Shown here: one piece after another, positions 23,144 through 35,771 of the stretch
Layout: the number at the start of each line of letters is the position of its first letter
Numbering within the stretch: position 1 is the first letter of the stretch
NCBI RefSeq assembly: GCF_029867415.1
Contig: NC_081186.1
Location: 12,904,930-12,968,929 of the forward strand
Reading direction: 5' to 3'
Source of the DNA: Vicia villosa
Lineage: Eukaryota > Streptophyta > Magnoliopsida > Fabales > Fabaceae
Length of the DNA stretch: 64,000 bases
The notes under the pieces: generated by a model
What the model was told of the DNA's origin: nothing
Seen by the model: only the letters and a program-made list of their open reading frames with translations
Databases searched by the model: none
Translations under genes and position numbers: made by a program

Positions 23144-23278
23144 CATATCAAGGGGCAAGAGGATTTATTTTCCTCTGGCCGTATGCCTTCCAGTTCAGGG
23201 ACACGATACCTATCAAGGGGCAAGAGGATTTATTTTTCTCTAGCCACACGCTTTCAAATTCAAAATTACAAGTATCCC
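23144..23278 (+). repeat. 67-bp direct duplication in element B leader
   Basis: The block TATCAAGGGGCAAGAGGATT begins at 23144 and at 23211, and the two copies stay similar for some 60 bp. Likely a slippage or recombination product. Confidence 0.8.
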
Positions 23279-23506
23279 GAATCATAGGCTATGACCCACT
23301 GGATATGGTGAGCTTGATTCTCAAAGAAGGGCACTCACAGACGAAAGTCAGATTTCTTCAGACAAAGACGCGACCAGATCATTTTCCGATGTTGCTAACT
23401 AAATGCCTAAAGATCCTTGAAAATATTGCATTTGCATTCATAACATCGCATAACAGGTTTCTCACAACAGGTATCCCATCCTCTCTTGTTGTTTACTTCA
23501 GCATAA

Positions 23507-24119
23507 ATGGATTTCGAGCAATCAGTCAAACACCTCCAGGCTCGGAATACCCGATCCCAGACTTTGATTCTGAACTCACCCAAGGGGCAAGAAGAATTGA
23601 AGGCACTCCTATTCTTGGGGTACAATTACAATGCGAGATGCGCTTATTATTCGAACAATCCTGGTCATGGTGTAAAGGATGGTAGACCGCTGAAGCGTGC
23701 GATTAAAGATTTAATCATGACACTCAAATCAGAAAAGACCACGATAATGGAATCATGACAACTGAGTCACGACAACAAAGTCACGACAACTGAGTCACGA
23801 TAATGGAATCACGACAACTGAGTCACGATAATGGAATCATGACAACTGAGTCACGATAATGGAATCACGACAACTGAGTCACAACAATCAATTCACTCAT
23901 TTGATCCAGACGCTCAGGGCAATCACGCCAACGAATTCTAACACCTACATTCCTGACTATAAACTCAATATGAGGTGCACGTACCATTCCAACAGTCCTG
24001 GACATTACACAGACGATTGCTGGACATTGAAGAATAAGATCCAAGAACTGATCAATGATGGAGAAATCAAATTCAACCCTCCTGAAAACTCCTGTGGTGA
24101 TCACCGCTCCTATGCCTAG
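23507..24119 (+). pseudogene. Ogre/Tat gag-pol linker remnant
   Basis: Two coding blocks, 23507-23758 and 23859-24119, are separated by a 28-bp satellite. Each carries the C..(H/Y)...(P)GH.....(W)..LK..I..LI pattern seen in Tat/Ogre proteins just before the protease: CAYYSNNPGHGVKDG near 23635 and CTYHSNSPGHYTDDC near 23980. In the first block the last cysteine position is G, so that finger is damaged. The duplication of the same module on either side of the repeat suggests unequal exchange. No gag matrix/capsid part and no pol domain remain. Confidence 0.5.
23748..23884 (+). repeat. 28-bp tandem repeat in element B
   Basis: Four to five copies of GATAATGGAATCA(C/T)GACAACTGAGTCAC lie between the two zinc-finger-like blocks. 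One unit is shortened (GACAACAAAGTCAC). Confidence 0.9.
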
Positions 24120-25130
24120 TCATGACAAGACTAATTGACGTCTAGAAGGAGGAACTTTTGGATCATTAGAGCTACTTTCATTTGCATGTTTCTTTTCTGT
24201 TTGTTTAAACAATCGACTTATGATAGACATTATCTGTCTTAATAATCATCATCAGTGCATTGCATATGTCTGTCTTGAATAAATTATTTCGCTATCACTC
24301 ATTTAAGCTGCATCTTTACTTTGCATATGTTTTATGATACTCAACTCCTGCTAAAGCTGTATGCCTTTTAAGGGAGGATGACGAAAACGATACCGCCACC
24401 TCATACAGCATGCTTTTGAGCGGACTATGCTGACGATGTACAGGCATTGTTTCAATTCCTAAATAGTGGAGATATAAGGATGTTAATCCCTCGTCAACCC
24501 CTTTGAGCCTAAGAAGTAGAAGTTTCTTTCTTGTATTAATTAAAACCCTTGATCATAACCTGGGGCAGGGTAGTTCTCAGTTAATTTGGCTGTGCATTCT
24601 ATTTTAAGAGAATCATTCAGTACACCTTTCAACAAAGGTTTCAATCACAAGCGTTCATCCGCACACATCAAAGAAGTGTTGGAGATGTCAATCAAAAGCC
24701 AATGATGGTTCATCAATCATTAAGTAAGGCAGTCAATATCTTTCAAAAAGAAAAAAAATGGAAAACATGTATAGAAAGAAAAGCCTGCTAAGTCAAAAAT
24801 CAAAAGAAGACTTAGGCAAAAATCAAGGCATCCCGCTGACTGTAAGCTCAAAATAGACAGTTCAGGCAAAAGTTAGGGATATCAAAAAGATGAAAGAAGA
24901 GAAGTCAATAAATTCCTGAACAACACAATGTTGTGAATACCAAAAGGAAGAAGTGACTGCCATCTCAAAAGTTCTCTTTGCTTGTGAACCATCATCATTA
25001 CCAAAGGTGAAAATCCAAAAGTCTCTTGGAATCTGAATGCATAAGTTGAATTAACCGAGCTTAGGACTGAAGATCATCACGAAGAGGGGTGGGTACAAAT
25101 AAACTTTGAGCCTTTATCCTTTGTTTCTTA
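24120..25130 (+). other. Internal noncoding DNA of element B
   Basis: No gene seen. The block GCTGACGATGTACAGGCATTG (24428 onward), then GATCATAACCTGGGGCAGG (about 24552), recurs right of sirevirus copy 2 from 33938, and GAGCC..TATCCTTTGTTTCTTAA recurs near 34501. So the homologous stretch is present twice, once from B and once from A. Confidence 0.7.
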
Positions 25131-26294
25131 ACAAGGATATGAATTTTGTGTGAGATAATGTGGTACTCTAATACATTGCAATTTCCCTTTTAGGAAATAT
25201 ATAAAGAGTATGCACAAATCAGCGCTCAGAAGCTTTGACTTAGAAGGTTCAGCATGCAACATCAGAACATGGTCTGGCAAGACATCAGAAGATGGTCAAG
25301 GCAGAATCAGAACATGGGTCTATGGAAGCATCAGAAGAACTTGAGTTCAGAAGCAGAAGCACTGAAGTTCTCATGGTATCACGCTCAGAAGCACTTCAAG
25401 GTCAGAAGACAAGAAGATGCTTTGCACCAAGCTGTTTGACTCTGATGATATTCAAACATTGTATACACAAACATCAGATCAGAAGCAAGTACAGGTGGCA
25501 GGCTACGGTGACTGAAAAAAGGAACGTTAGAAGCTATTAAAGGCAACGTCAGTAGACACATCGTGAACAAGGCTCGAGGTAGTTGACAAAAGCGTGAAAC
25601 ATTAAATGCAATGCTGTACGGAATACGCAAAGCATTAAATGCTCCCAACGGTCATCTTCTCAAGTGCCTATAAGTATGAAGTTCTGATGAGAAGCAAGGT
25701 TACTAATTCTGAATGAACCTATTCTGATTAACTTGCTAAAAACGCTGTTCAACTCAAAGCTCAGAAACTTCATCTTCATCAAAGCTCACTACATTGCTGT
25801 TGTAATATATTAGTGAGATTAAGCTTAAACTTTAAGAGATATATCACTGTTGTGATTATAGATTTTCAGAAGCATTGTAAAACTCTTATTTGATTACATT
25901 AATTTGTAAGTAACTAGAGTGATCAAGTGTTGACCAGGATACTCTAGGAAGTCTTAGCTTGTGTCTAAGAAATTGTAATTAGAGTGATCACGTGGTGGTC
26001 AGGATACTCTGAGAAAGTCTTAGCTTGTGTCTAAGCATTTTTTCCTAGAGTGATCAGGTTGTGATCAGGATACTCTAGAAGACTTAGTCGTGGGCTAAGT
26101 GGAAAACCATTGTAATCTGTTGAGATTAGTGGATTAAATCCTCAGGTGAGGTAAATCACTCCGTGGGGGTGGACTGGAGTAGTTTAGTTAACAACGAACC
26201 AGGATAAAAATAACTGTGCAAATTGTTTTTATCGTTCAAGTTTTTAGACTATACTTATTCAAACCCCCCTTTCTAAGTGTTTTTCTATCCTTCA
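25131..26294 (+). repeat. 5' LTR of sirevirus copy 2 (left end missing)
   Basis: Begins at ACAAGGATATG, which lies 47 bp inside the 3' LTR; the join to element B (TTTCTTA) shares only about three bases (TAA) with the expected LTR sequence. That is the mark of end-joining, not of integration. Confidence 0.85.
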
Positions 26295-26380
26295 ATTGGC
26301 ATCAGAGCGCCGGTTCTAAGGTGCAAGCACTTAACCGTGTTTAGAAAAGATTCAGGAAGAGAAAAACGCTTCAGTAGAAG

Positions 26381-28306
26381 ATGGCTGGTGAAATTCCAAC
26401 AAATCCATCTGCATCTACATCTGGCTCTGCTGAGCAATATAATGGTAACAATGGTTATACTAGACCACCAGTATTTGATGGTGAAAACTTTGAATACTGG
26501 AAAGATAAACTAGAAAGTTAGTTTCTTGGTCTAGATGGTGAACTATGGGATCTTCTGATGGATGGTTACAAACATCCAGTGAAAGCCAGTGGCGTAAGGC
26601 TTACAAGGCAAGAAATGGATGATGATCAGAAGAAACTTTTCAGAAATCATCATAAATGTAGGACTGTTTTGCTGAATGCTATCTCTCATGCTGAGTAGGA
26701 GAAGATATCTAACAGGGAAACTGCCTATGATATATATGAGTCATTGAAAATGACACATGAGGGAAATGCTCAAGTCAAAGAGACCAAAGCTCTTGCTCTA
26801 ATCCAGAAGTATGAAGCCTTCAAGATGGAGGATAATGAAGATATTGAGAAGATGTTCTCCAGATTTCAAACTCTAACTGCTGGATTGAGAGTTCTGGATA
26901 AAGGCTACACCAAGGCTGATCATGTAAAGAAGATCATCAGAAGCTTACCCAAAAGATGGGGTCCAATGGTGATTGCATTCAAGATTGTGAAGAATCTGAA
27001 TGAAGTTTCTTTGGAAGATCTTATCAGTGCCTTGAGAAGCCATGAAATAGAGCTGGACGCAAACGAGCCTCAAAAGAAAGGTAAGTCTATTGCTTTAAAA
27101 TCTAATGTTAAAAAATGCACTAACGCTTTTCAGGCTAGAGAAGAAGATCCTGAAGAATCAGAATCTGAAGAAGAAGATGAACTGTCCATGATCTCCGGAA
27201 GGGTAAACCAACTCTGGAAGAGCAAGCAAAGGAAGTTCAGAGGCTTCAGAAGTTCAAAGAGATTTGAACGTGGAGAATCTTCTAATGACAGAAGATCTGA
27301 CAAGAAGAAGGTTGTCTGCTATGAATGCAATGAGCCTGGACATTACAAGAACGAGTGTCCAAAACTTCAGAAGGTGAATCCCAAGAAGAAGTTTCATAAG
27401 AAGAAAGGTCTTATGGCAACATGGGATGATTCTGAATCAGAATCAGAATCAGACTCTGAAGGAGAACAAGCCAACTTTGCGCTAATGGCTACAGAAGATG
27501 ATGGATCAGAATCTACATCAGAATCAGATTCTGAAGAGGTATTTTCTGAACTATCTAGAGAAGAGTTAGTTTCCAGTCTAACAGAACTTTTGGAACTCAA
27601 GGCTCATCTTAGTATCAAATACAAAAAGCTGAAGAAGCAGTTTGAATTTGAAACTAAGAAGCTGGAATTGGAAAATTCTGAACTGAAGGAAAAAGTTTTA
27701 AATCTATCCAAAGATAGTGGACCTCCTTCTGAAACAGAAAAATCCATTCCTCGCATGAATCATATTCTGAAAGAATATGACTCGAGCTTCAGAAAGTTCT
27801 TATCTAGAAGTATTGGCAGAAGTCATCTTGCTTCTATGATATATGGTGTTTCTGGAAACAGAAGGTTTGGTTTTGGCTATGAGGGTGATACCTCACATAA
27901 ATTTGAACCTGTTGACGATCTGAAGATCACATACAAGCCATTGTATGATCAGTTCAAATATGGCCATGCACATGATATTAGGCTCACTTCACATGCACAG
28001 AAGTTTAACATTGTTCACACCAAGAAGCATGTGACACATTCTAAGAAATATCATGCTAACAAACCTAAAGAATATCATGCTGTTCCTCCTGTTAAATATT
28101 TTGCTAAACCCAAGTTCAATCAGAACTTGAGGAGAACTAACAAGAAAGGACCCAAGAAATTATGGGTACCTAAGGAGAAGATAATTTATGTTGCAGATAT
28201 CCTTGGCGGCAAAGAGGACAAAAAGCAAAATGTCATGGTACCTAGACTCTGGGTGCTCGCGACACATGACGGGAAGAAGGTCTACATTCCAAGACCTGGT
28301 GCTTAA
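26381..28306 (+). pseudogene. gag: gag of sirevirus copy 2 (two premature stops)
   Basis: Frame from ATG 26381 to TAA 28304-28306, closely similar to the gag of copy 1. TAG at 26519-26521 (TAC in copy 1) and TAG at 26696-26698 (TAT in copy 1) are transversions. The CCHC knuckle CYECNEPGHYKNEC is intact near 27320, followed by acidic serine-rich and coiled-coil parts. The last 176 nt overlap the +1 pol frame exactly as in copy 1. After the second stop the frame is open for about 535 codons. Confidence 0.9.
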
Positions 28307-31300
28307 ACCAGGTGGAGAAGTCAAGTTTGGAGGAGATCAGAAGGGCAAAATCATTGGCTCTGGAACCATAAGTCTTGGTAACTCTCCTTCCATAACTAAT
28401 GTACTTCTTGTAGAAGGATTAACGCATAACTTATTGTCCATAAGTCAATTAAGTGACAGTGGTTATGATATGATCTTCAATCAAAAGTCTTCCAAAGCTG
28501 TAAGTCAGAAGGATGGCTCAATCCTATTTACAGGCAAGAGAAAGAACAACATTTATAAGATTGATCTTTCAGATCTTGAGAAGCAGAAGGTGACTTGCCT
28601 TATGTCTGTTTCTGAAGAGCAATGGGTCTGGCACAGAAGATTAGGTCATGCTAGTTTGAGAAAGATTTCTCAGATTAACAAACTAAATCTGGTCAGAGGA
28701 CTCCCTAATCTGAAATACAAATCAGATGCTCTTTGTGAAGCATGTCAGAAGGGCAAGTTCTCCAAACCTGCATTCAAGTCTAAGAATGTTGTCTCTTCCT
28801 CAAGGCCGTTAGAACTCTTGCACATTGACCTGTTTGGCCCAGTCAAAACAACATCTGTCAGAGGGAAGAAATATGGATTAGTCATCATAGATGATTATAG
28901 AAGTTGGACATGGGTAAAGTTCTTGAAACACAAGGATGAGTCTTATTCAGTGTTCTTTGAATTCTGTACTCAGATCCAATCTGAGAAGGAGTGCAAGATC
29001 ATAAAGGTCAGAAGTGATCATGGTGGCGAATTTGAGAACAGATTCTTTGAGGAGTTCTTCAAAGAAAATGGTATTGCCCATGATTTCTCTTGCCCTAGAA
29101 CTCCACAGCAAAATGGAGTTGTAGAGCGAAAGAATAGGACTCTACAAGAAATGGCCAGAACCATGATCAATTAAACCAATATGGCTAAGCATTTCTGGGC
29201 AGAAGCAATAAACACTGCATGCTATATTCAGAATAGAATCTCTATAGGACCTATTCTAAATAAGACTCCTTATGAATTGTGGAAGAACAGAAAGCCCAAC
29301 ATTTCATATTTTCATCCTTTTGGATGTGTGTGTTTTATTCTGAATACTAAAGATTATCTTGGTAAGTTTGATTCTAAAGCACAAAAGTGTTTCCTTCTTG
29401 GATATTCTGAACGCTCTAAAGGCTACAGAGTATACAATACTGAAACATTGATTGTAGAAGAATCAATCAATATCAGGTTTGATGATAAGCTTGGTCTTGA
29501 AAAACCAAAGCAGCTTGAGAATTTCGCAGATATAAATATTGATATATCAGAAGCTGTAGAACCAAGAAGCAAAGCTGCAGAAGCTGAAAGTCTCAGAAGC
29601 AATGGATCAGAAGATCAAGTTGCTGCATCTTTAGAGAATCTCAGGATTTCTAAAGAACCAACAGTCAGAAGATCACCTAGACTTGCTTCAGCTCATTCAG
29701 AAGATGTGATCCTTGGGAAGAAAGATGATCCCATCAGAACAAGGGCATTCCTTAAGAACAATGCAGAATGTCAATTAGGTCTTGTTTCTCTGATACAGCC
29801 AACTTCTATTGATCAAGCTCTAGAAGATCCAGACTGGATAATTGCCATGCAAGAAGAACTCAATCAGTTTACAAGGAATGATGTATGGGACTTGGTTCCT
29901 AGACCAAAAGGATTCAACATCATCGGCACTAAGTGGGTATTCAGAAACAAGCTAAGTGAGAAGGGAGAAGTGGTAAGAAACAAAGCCAGACTGGTTGCTC
30001 AGGGGTATAGTCAGCAAGAAGGGATTGACTACACAGAAACCTTTGCACCAGTGGCCAGGTTAGAATCTATTCGTCTATTAATTTCTTTTGCCACTCAACA
30101 CAACATCACTCTTTATCAGATGGATGTCAAGAGTGCCTTCTTAAATTGTTATATAGATGAAGAAGTTTATGTCCATCAACCTCCTGGTTTTGAAGACTCC
30201 AAGTCTCCAAATCATGTTTTTAAATTAAAGAAATCATTATACGGATTGAAGCAAGCTCCTAGAGCTTGGTATGAACGTTTAAGTTCTTTCCTTCTGGAAA
30301 ATGGTTTCACTAGAGGAAAAGTGGACACTACTCTCTTTTGTAAAACCTTTAAAAAGGATATTTTAATTTGTCAAATATATGTTGATGATATCATTTTTGG
30401 AACATCTAATGCTACACTTGGAAAGGAGTTTGCTGAGTCTATGCAGGCTGAATTTGAAATGAGCATGATGGGAGAACTCAAGTATTTCCTTGGGATTCAA
30501 ATTAACCAAACTTCTGATGGAACTTATGTTCATCAAACGAAGTATGTGAAAGAACTTCTGAAGAAGTTTAATCTTTCTGAAAGCAAAGAAGCCAAAACCC
30601 CTATGCATCCAACATGTGTCCTAGGTAAGGATGAGGTAAGTAAGAAGGTAGATCAGAAGTTGTACAGAGGTATGATTGGATCTCTTATCTACCTAACTGC
30701 TTTTAGACCTGACATTCTCTTCAGTGTTTGTTTGTGTGCTAGATTCCAATCAGATCCGAGAGAATCTCATTTAACTGCGGTTAAGAGAATTCTGAGGTAT
30801 CTGAAAGGTACTACTAATGTTGGTTTAGTTTACAGAAGATCCAAAGAATACAACTTAGTAGGATTCTGTGATGCTGACTATGCTGGAGATAGAATTGAAA
30901 GGAAGAGCACTTCTGGAAGTTGTCAATTTCTTGGAAGTCATCTGATCTCATGGTACAGCAAGAAGCAAGCTACAATTGCCCTCTCAACAACAGAAGCAGA
31001 ATATGTTGCTGCTGCTGGTTGTAGCACACAAATGCTCTGGATGAGAAGTCAGCTAGAAGATTATCAAATATATGAGAGTAACATTCCTATCTTCTGTGAT
31101 AATACTTCTGCTATATGTTTATCAAAGAATCCTATCTTACATTCAAAAGCTAAACATATTGAGATTAAACATCATTTCATAAGGGACTATGTTTAGAAGG
31201 GTGTTATATCTTTAAACTTTATGGATACAGACCATCAATGGGCCGATATCTTTACAAAACCCCTTGCTGAAGATAGGTTTAAGTTCATTCTGAAGAATAT

Positions 31301-31322
31301 CAGTATGGATTTATGCCCATAA
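28131..31322 (+). pseudogene. pol: pol of sirevirus copy 2 (two premature stops)
   Basis: One frame opened by a TGA at 28128-28130 and ended by TAA 31320-31322. It has protease DSGCSRHMTG near 28240, the integrase zinc segment (HRRLGH) near 28630, DDE integrase residues, reverse transcriptase with YVDDIIFG near 30380, and RNase H. TAA at 29172-29174 replaces a GAA codon just after the integrase core, and TAG 31194-31196 replaces CAG in the RNase H tail. The SAFLNG motif of copy 1 reads SAFLNC here, and TASRPDI reads TAFRPDI; both are substitutions at conserved positions. Confidence 0.92.
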
Positions 31323-32733
31323 TGAGAAGATGAGAAGATCTTATGTATGAGTATCATCTGAAATATGATTGGATTTTTCTCTTATAAGAAGTTCTGATTG
31401 TAATCAATTAGAAGTAGTGATTCGGTTATTACTAACGTTTCATTGTATAAGTTGATTCAGAATCTCTTTAAAAGTAAAACAGCTGTAATTGGCTATCCAG
31501 ATGGTAAACACGTGTTCACTATTTCTGGACAAGCGTGCGTGCAGTTGAGGGGACGCCTACTTAGGTAACTGTGCTAATCACTTCTTTTGTCATTATTATC
31601 TCTCCTCACGTCACGTAACATTAAATGCTATCCATCATTTCAGTTTTTTTTCTTTCCTTGTTGCATCTGTTTTTCTGCATACCTCTTTTGTAATTCTGTT
31701 TGATTAATCAATGAAAAGTTTAATTTTGTTTCTTTCCTTTGTCGTTTTTCTTCATCTGAATCTTTTATATTCTTTTTGATGTTATGACAAAAAGGGGGAG
31801 AAAATATATGATAAATGATCTGATTAATATTATCAGTTACCGGGTAAAAAGGCCCCACATTACTATCAGAACTTGCAAAGTTCTATGCTTTTAGTTGTGT
31901 TGTTGCAGGAACTGAAGATTAATTCTTGAAGCAAGCTAAGTGCTATGAAGCTTCAGAATCAGAAGCAAGAAACTAGAAGGAAGAATGTTCAGATATTCTG
32001 ATGATAGAATATACTCTGAAACATTATGCCTATGTGTTCTAATACATATTGTGTGGCTCTGACACATTTTATGTACTCTGAAACATACTCTATGTTCTGA
32101 CTCATTCATGCTGACTTTTGTCGTTTAGTTTTGTTCTGTAACATTTCAGGATGTAGAGATGCTCTGATGATGCTCTGGTACATTCAACAATGTTCTGATA
32201 CAATCTAGCATGAAGTGATGTAAGAAGAAATTCAAGTTCTGAAGCTGTCCTAATGGAAGCAGAAGTCAGAAGCTGTGAATGTTCTGAAGATCAAAGAAAT
32301 TCAAGTTCTGAAGCTGTCCGATGGAAGCAGAAGTCAGAAGCTGTGAATGTTCTGAAAATCAAAGAAATTCAAGTTCTGAAGCTGTCCGATGGAAGCAGGA
32401 GTCAGAAGCTGTGAATGTTCTGAGGATCTAAAGAAATTCAAAGGTCTGAAGCTGTCCTATGGAAGCAGAAATCAGAAGTCATGAATGTTCTGAAGATCAA
32501 GCATATGTGAACGTCTCTACTGAAATACTCAGGGAAGTCTTTTATTTATAAAACTCTTCTAGTATTAATTTCAGGGGGAGATTATTCATCTCAGGGGGAG
32601 ATTGTTAATCTCAGGGGGAGACATATTCACATGCTTATGCTATAGCTGTGTAATTGTCTTTAGCCGTCTTCTCTTTTTGATCGCAAATTCATATCATTTA
32701 TATATGTTTTTGTCATCATCAAAAAGGGGGAGT
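31323..32733 (+). other. 3' untranslated part of sirevirus copy 2
   Basis: No ORF. It contains AAAAAGGGGGAGAA at about 31791, about four 70-bp repeat units at 32222-32500, three TCAGGGGGAGA motifs at 32571-32622, and the polypurine tract AAAAAGGGGGAGT at 32721-32733. Confidence 0.85.
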
Positions 32734-33933
32734 TTTTAGAACAAGATTTGTTCTGATCAATATTCTTAGTTTTGATGATAACAAGGATATGAATTTTATG
32801 TGAGATAATGTGGTACTCTAATACATTGCAATTTCCCTTTCAGGAAATATATAAAGAGTATGTACAAATCAGCGCTCAGAAGCTTTGACTCAGAAGGTTC
32901 AGCATGCAACATCAGAACATGGTCTGGCAAGACATCAGAAGATGGTCAAGGCAGAATCAGAACATGGGTCTATGGAAGCATCAGAAGAACTTGAGTTCAG
33001 AAGCAGAAGCACTGAAGTTCTCATGGTATCACGCTCAGAAGCACTTCAAGGTCAGAAGACAAGAAGATGATTTGCACCAAGCTGTTTGACTCTGATGATA
33101 TTCAAACGTTGTATACACAAACATCAGATCAGAAGCAAGTACAGGTGGCAGGCTACGGTGACTGAAAAAAGGAACATTAGAAGCTATTAAAGGCAACGTC
33201 AGTAGACACAGCGTGAACAAGGCTCGAGGTAGTTGACAAAAGCGTGAAACATTAAATGCAATGCTGTACGGAATATGCAAAGCATTAAATGCTCCCAACG
33301 GTCATCTTCTCAAGTGCCTATAAGTATGAAGTTCTGATGAGAAGCAAGGTTACTAATTCTGAATGAACCTATTCTGATTAACTTGCTGAAAACGCTGTTC
33401 AACTCAAAGCTCTGAAACTTCATCTTCATCAAAGCTCACTACATTGCTGTTGTAATATATTAGTGATATTAAGCTTAAACTTTAAGAGATATATCACTGT
33501 TGTGATTATAGGTTTTCAGAAGCATTGTAAAACTCTTATTTGATTACATTAATTTGTAAGTAACTAGAGTGATCAAGTGTTGATCAGGATACTCTAGGAA
33601 GTCTTAGCTTGTGTCTAAGTAGTTGTAATTAGAGTGATCACGTGGTGGTCAGGATACTCTGAGAAAGTCTTAGCTTGTATCTAAGCATTTGTTCCTAGAG
33701 TGATCAGGATACTCTAGAAGACTTAGTCGTGGGCTAAGTGGAAAACCATTGTAATTTGTTGAGATTAGTGGATTAAATCCTCAGGTGAGGTAAATCACTC
33801 CGTGGGGGTGGACTGGAGTAGTTTAGTTAACAACGAACCAGGATAAAAATAACTGTGCAAATTGTTTTTATCGTTCAAGTTTTTAGACTACACTTATTCA
33901 AACCCCCCTTTCTAAGTGTTTTTCTATCCTTCA
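32734..33933 (+). repeat. 3' LTR of sirevirus copy 2
   Basis: 1200 bp, ending CCTTCA. Its first bases read TTTTAGAAC, so the terminal TG has mutated to TT. The next bases, GACTT (33934-33938), would be the right-hand target duplication. Confidence 0.9.
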
Positions 33934-35771
33934 GACTTTGCTGACGATGTACAGGCATTGTTTCAATTCCTAAACAGTGGAGATATAAGGATGTTAATCC
34001 CTCGTCAACCCCTTTTGAGCCTAAGGTGTAGGAGTTTTCTTTCACGTGCAAATTGAAACCCTTTAATCATAACCTGGGGCAGGTTAGTTACTCAGTTAAC
34101 TATATTATCCTAGTTATTGTTTACACAAATAATGATGGACTCCCGCAACCATTAAGTCAGGCAGTCAATATCTATCAAAAATAAAAAGCTGCTAAGTCAA
34201 AACCTATGAAGGAGACTTATCGAAAATTAAGACATCCCGCTGACTGTAATCTCAAAATAAACAGTTCAGGCAAAAGTTAGGGATAATAAAGTCAAAAAAG
34301 AGGTCACCACAAATTCTCGACAAAAAGAAAGTACTACAACAAAGGATGATTGCTTGTCCAAATTAAACCTTTGATACTTTAACCATCATCAAAATGTCAA
34401 TGGTACGACTTCAAGCTTCGCTAAAGACTTAAACGCAAAGTTAACTGACCATAGGACCGAAGAACATCACGAAGATTGGGATGGGTGCAAATAAAATTTT
34501 GAGCCAATATCCTTTGTTTCTTAAACCGTGAACCAAGCCACGTTACAACCCTTGAAAGTCCTAACTGAAGCATGGTTAGTTCGAAAGCATACTGTCACCA
34601 AAAAAGGTATCCTGACTCCTTAAGGTATACCACAAATGCTGAGTTGATACTTCGTTTTTTACAAACATCACGTTTTTATAAACATCATGCTTTTACATCT
34701 CCAGTTTTAATGTTTTTCAACAAACTCAAGACAGACATATGCATTGCATCTCATGAATTCATTATTAAACGTATTATGCTACATAATTTCAAATGTTAGC
34801 ATCCGAAAGAATTTGCACAGGGTATGATTAATGACTCAAAGTTATCCCGACCAACAAAGATTACTCCAAGAAGAAATGTCTCCTACGTATGCAAGGGGCA
34901 TGGCACGCTTTGCCCAGTCCATCTGGGGCAATCAAGTCAAGATTCCAAGAATCTCTCAAAATGCCATACTGTCAGGGGCATACATCCCAAGTGGACTTCA
35001 AACTAGTTCTCGATCAGTCAGGGGCATCATACTAAGTACTAGGGGCATGTCACCCATGGTACACATCTCATAAGGTCCTCGCGAGATGAATCTCTTCAAA
35101 ATTCCCTAATAGCTGGGGCAAAGCTATACAAGGCATATTCAACACTTCAATCAATACTCACTGGTGTTCCAATCAATGCGAGTCCAAGAATGGCAAGTGA
35201 TATAACCACTGGGGGGCAACGTTTAAGACATCCATATCTTCCTACAAAACCGGTTACACAAGATCATACCCCCACAGAGTAATCATTAAGAAGATACTTT
35301 CAAAAGTTCTTGTCATAACAAAGACTTAGTTCCTCAACTGAGTTTACATCTTCGACACTTCCGATTCTTTAATACTATTCTCTTCTCCAAACAAGGTCAT
35401 TCACCTCTCTTATCCCCAAGCAGAAATCATACATCCCCAGCTACACATTTTCAAAACAAGATCAAAATCACAATGATACGGAGATTTATTTTCTCATAAC
35501 AACATCAGTCATACATCATATACATCGCATACATATTCATACATTGCATACATTACTTCATGATAAACATACATGTTTCTCATTTATTTGGAGAGACTCG
35601 TCTTATAATACATGCATCATGACATTGCATATTTCTAACTTTGTTTTTAGGTTCCGCCTCGATAAGCGTTCCTCTCAGATATAGTCAAGCTGAAGATTCA
35701 TTCTGACAAGTCTTTTTACATACCAAAACTTCATCAAATAACTTATCAACTCTAACGAGCAAGCATTCTCT

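Larger units (their letters stand above)
18391..25130 (+). mobile_element. Ogre/Tat-like element B, 3'-truncated, nested in A
   Basis: A full 5' LTR (18391-22338), primer site, leader, and gag-like remnants up to 25130, where sirevirus copy 2 begins abruptly. No 3' LTR of B exists in the window. It sits inside the leader of A, so it inserted after A. Its LTR is about 0.9 kb longer than that of A and diverged, so it is a different subfamily. Confidence 0.75.
25131..33933 (+). mobile_element. Sirevirus (SIRE-type Ty1/copia), older copy 2, 5'-clipped
   Basis: LTRs 25131-26294 (about 47 bp missing at its left end) and 32734-33933. I count about 20 substitutions and one 10-bp gap between them, about 1.7%, so roughly ten times more divergent than those of copy 1. 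Gag and pol are present with two stops each. The env-like segment is absent: the sequence passes from CTATCCATCATTT to TTTTCTTTCCTTG at about 31640. No target duplication surrounds it. Confidence 0.92.

Noticed and set aside
23748..23884. CRISPR-like array
   Set aside because: Units are contiguous tandem repeats without unique spacers, in plant retrotransposon DNA.
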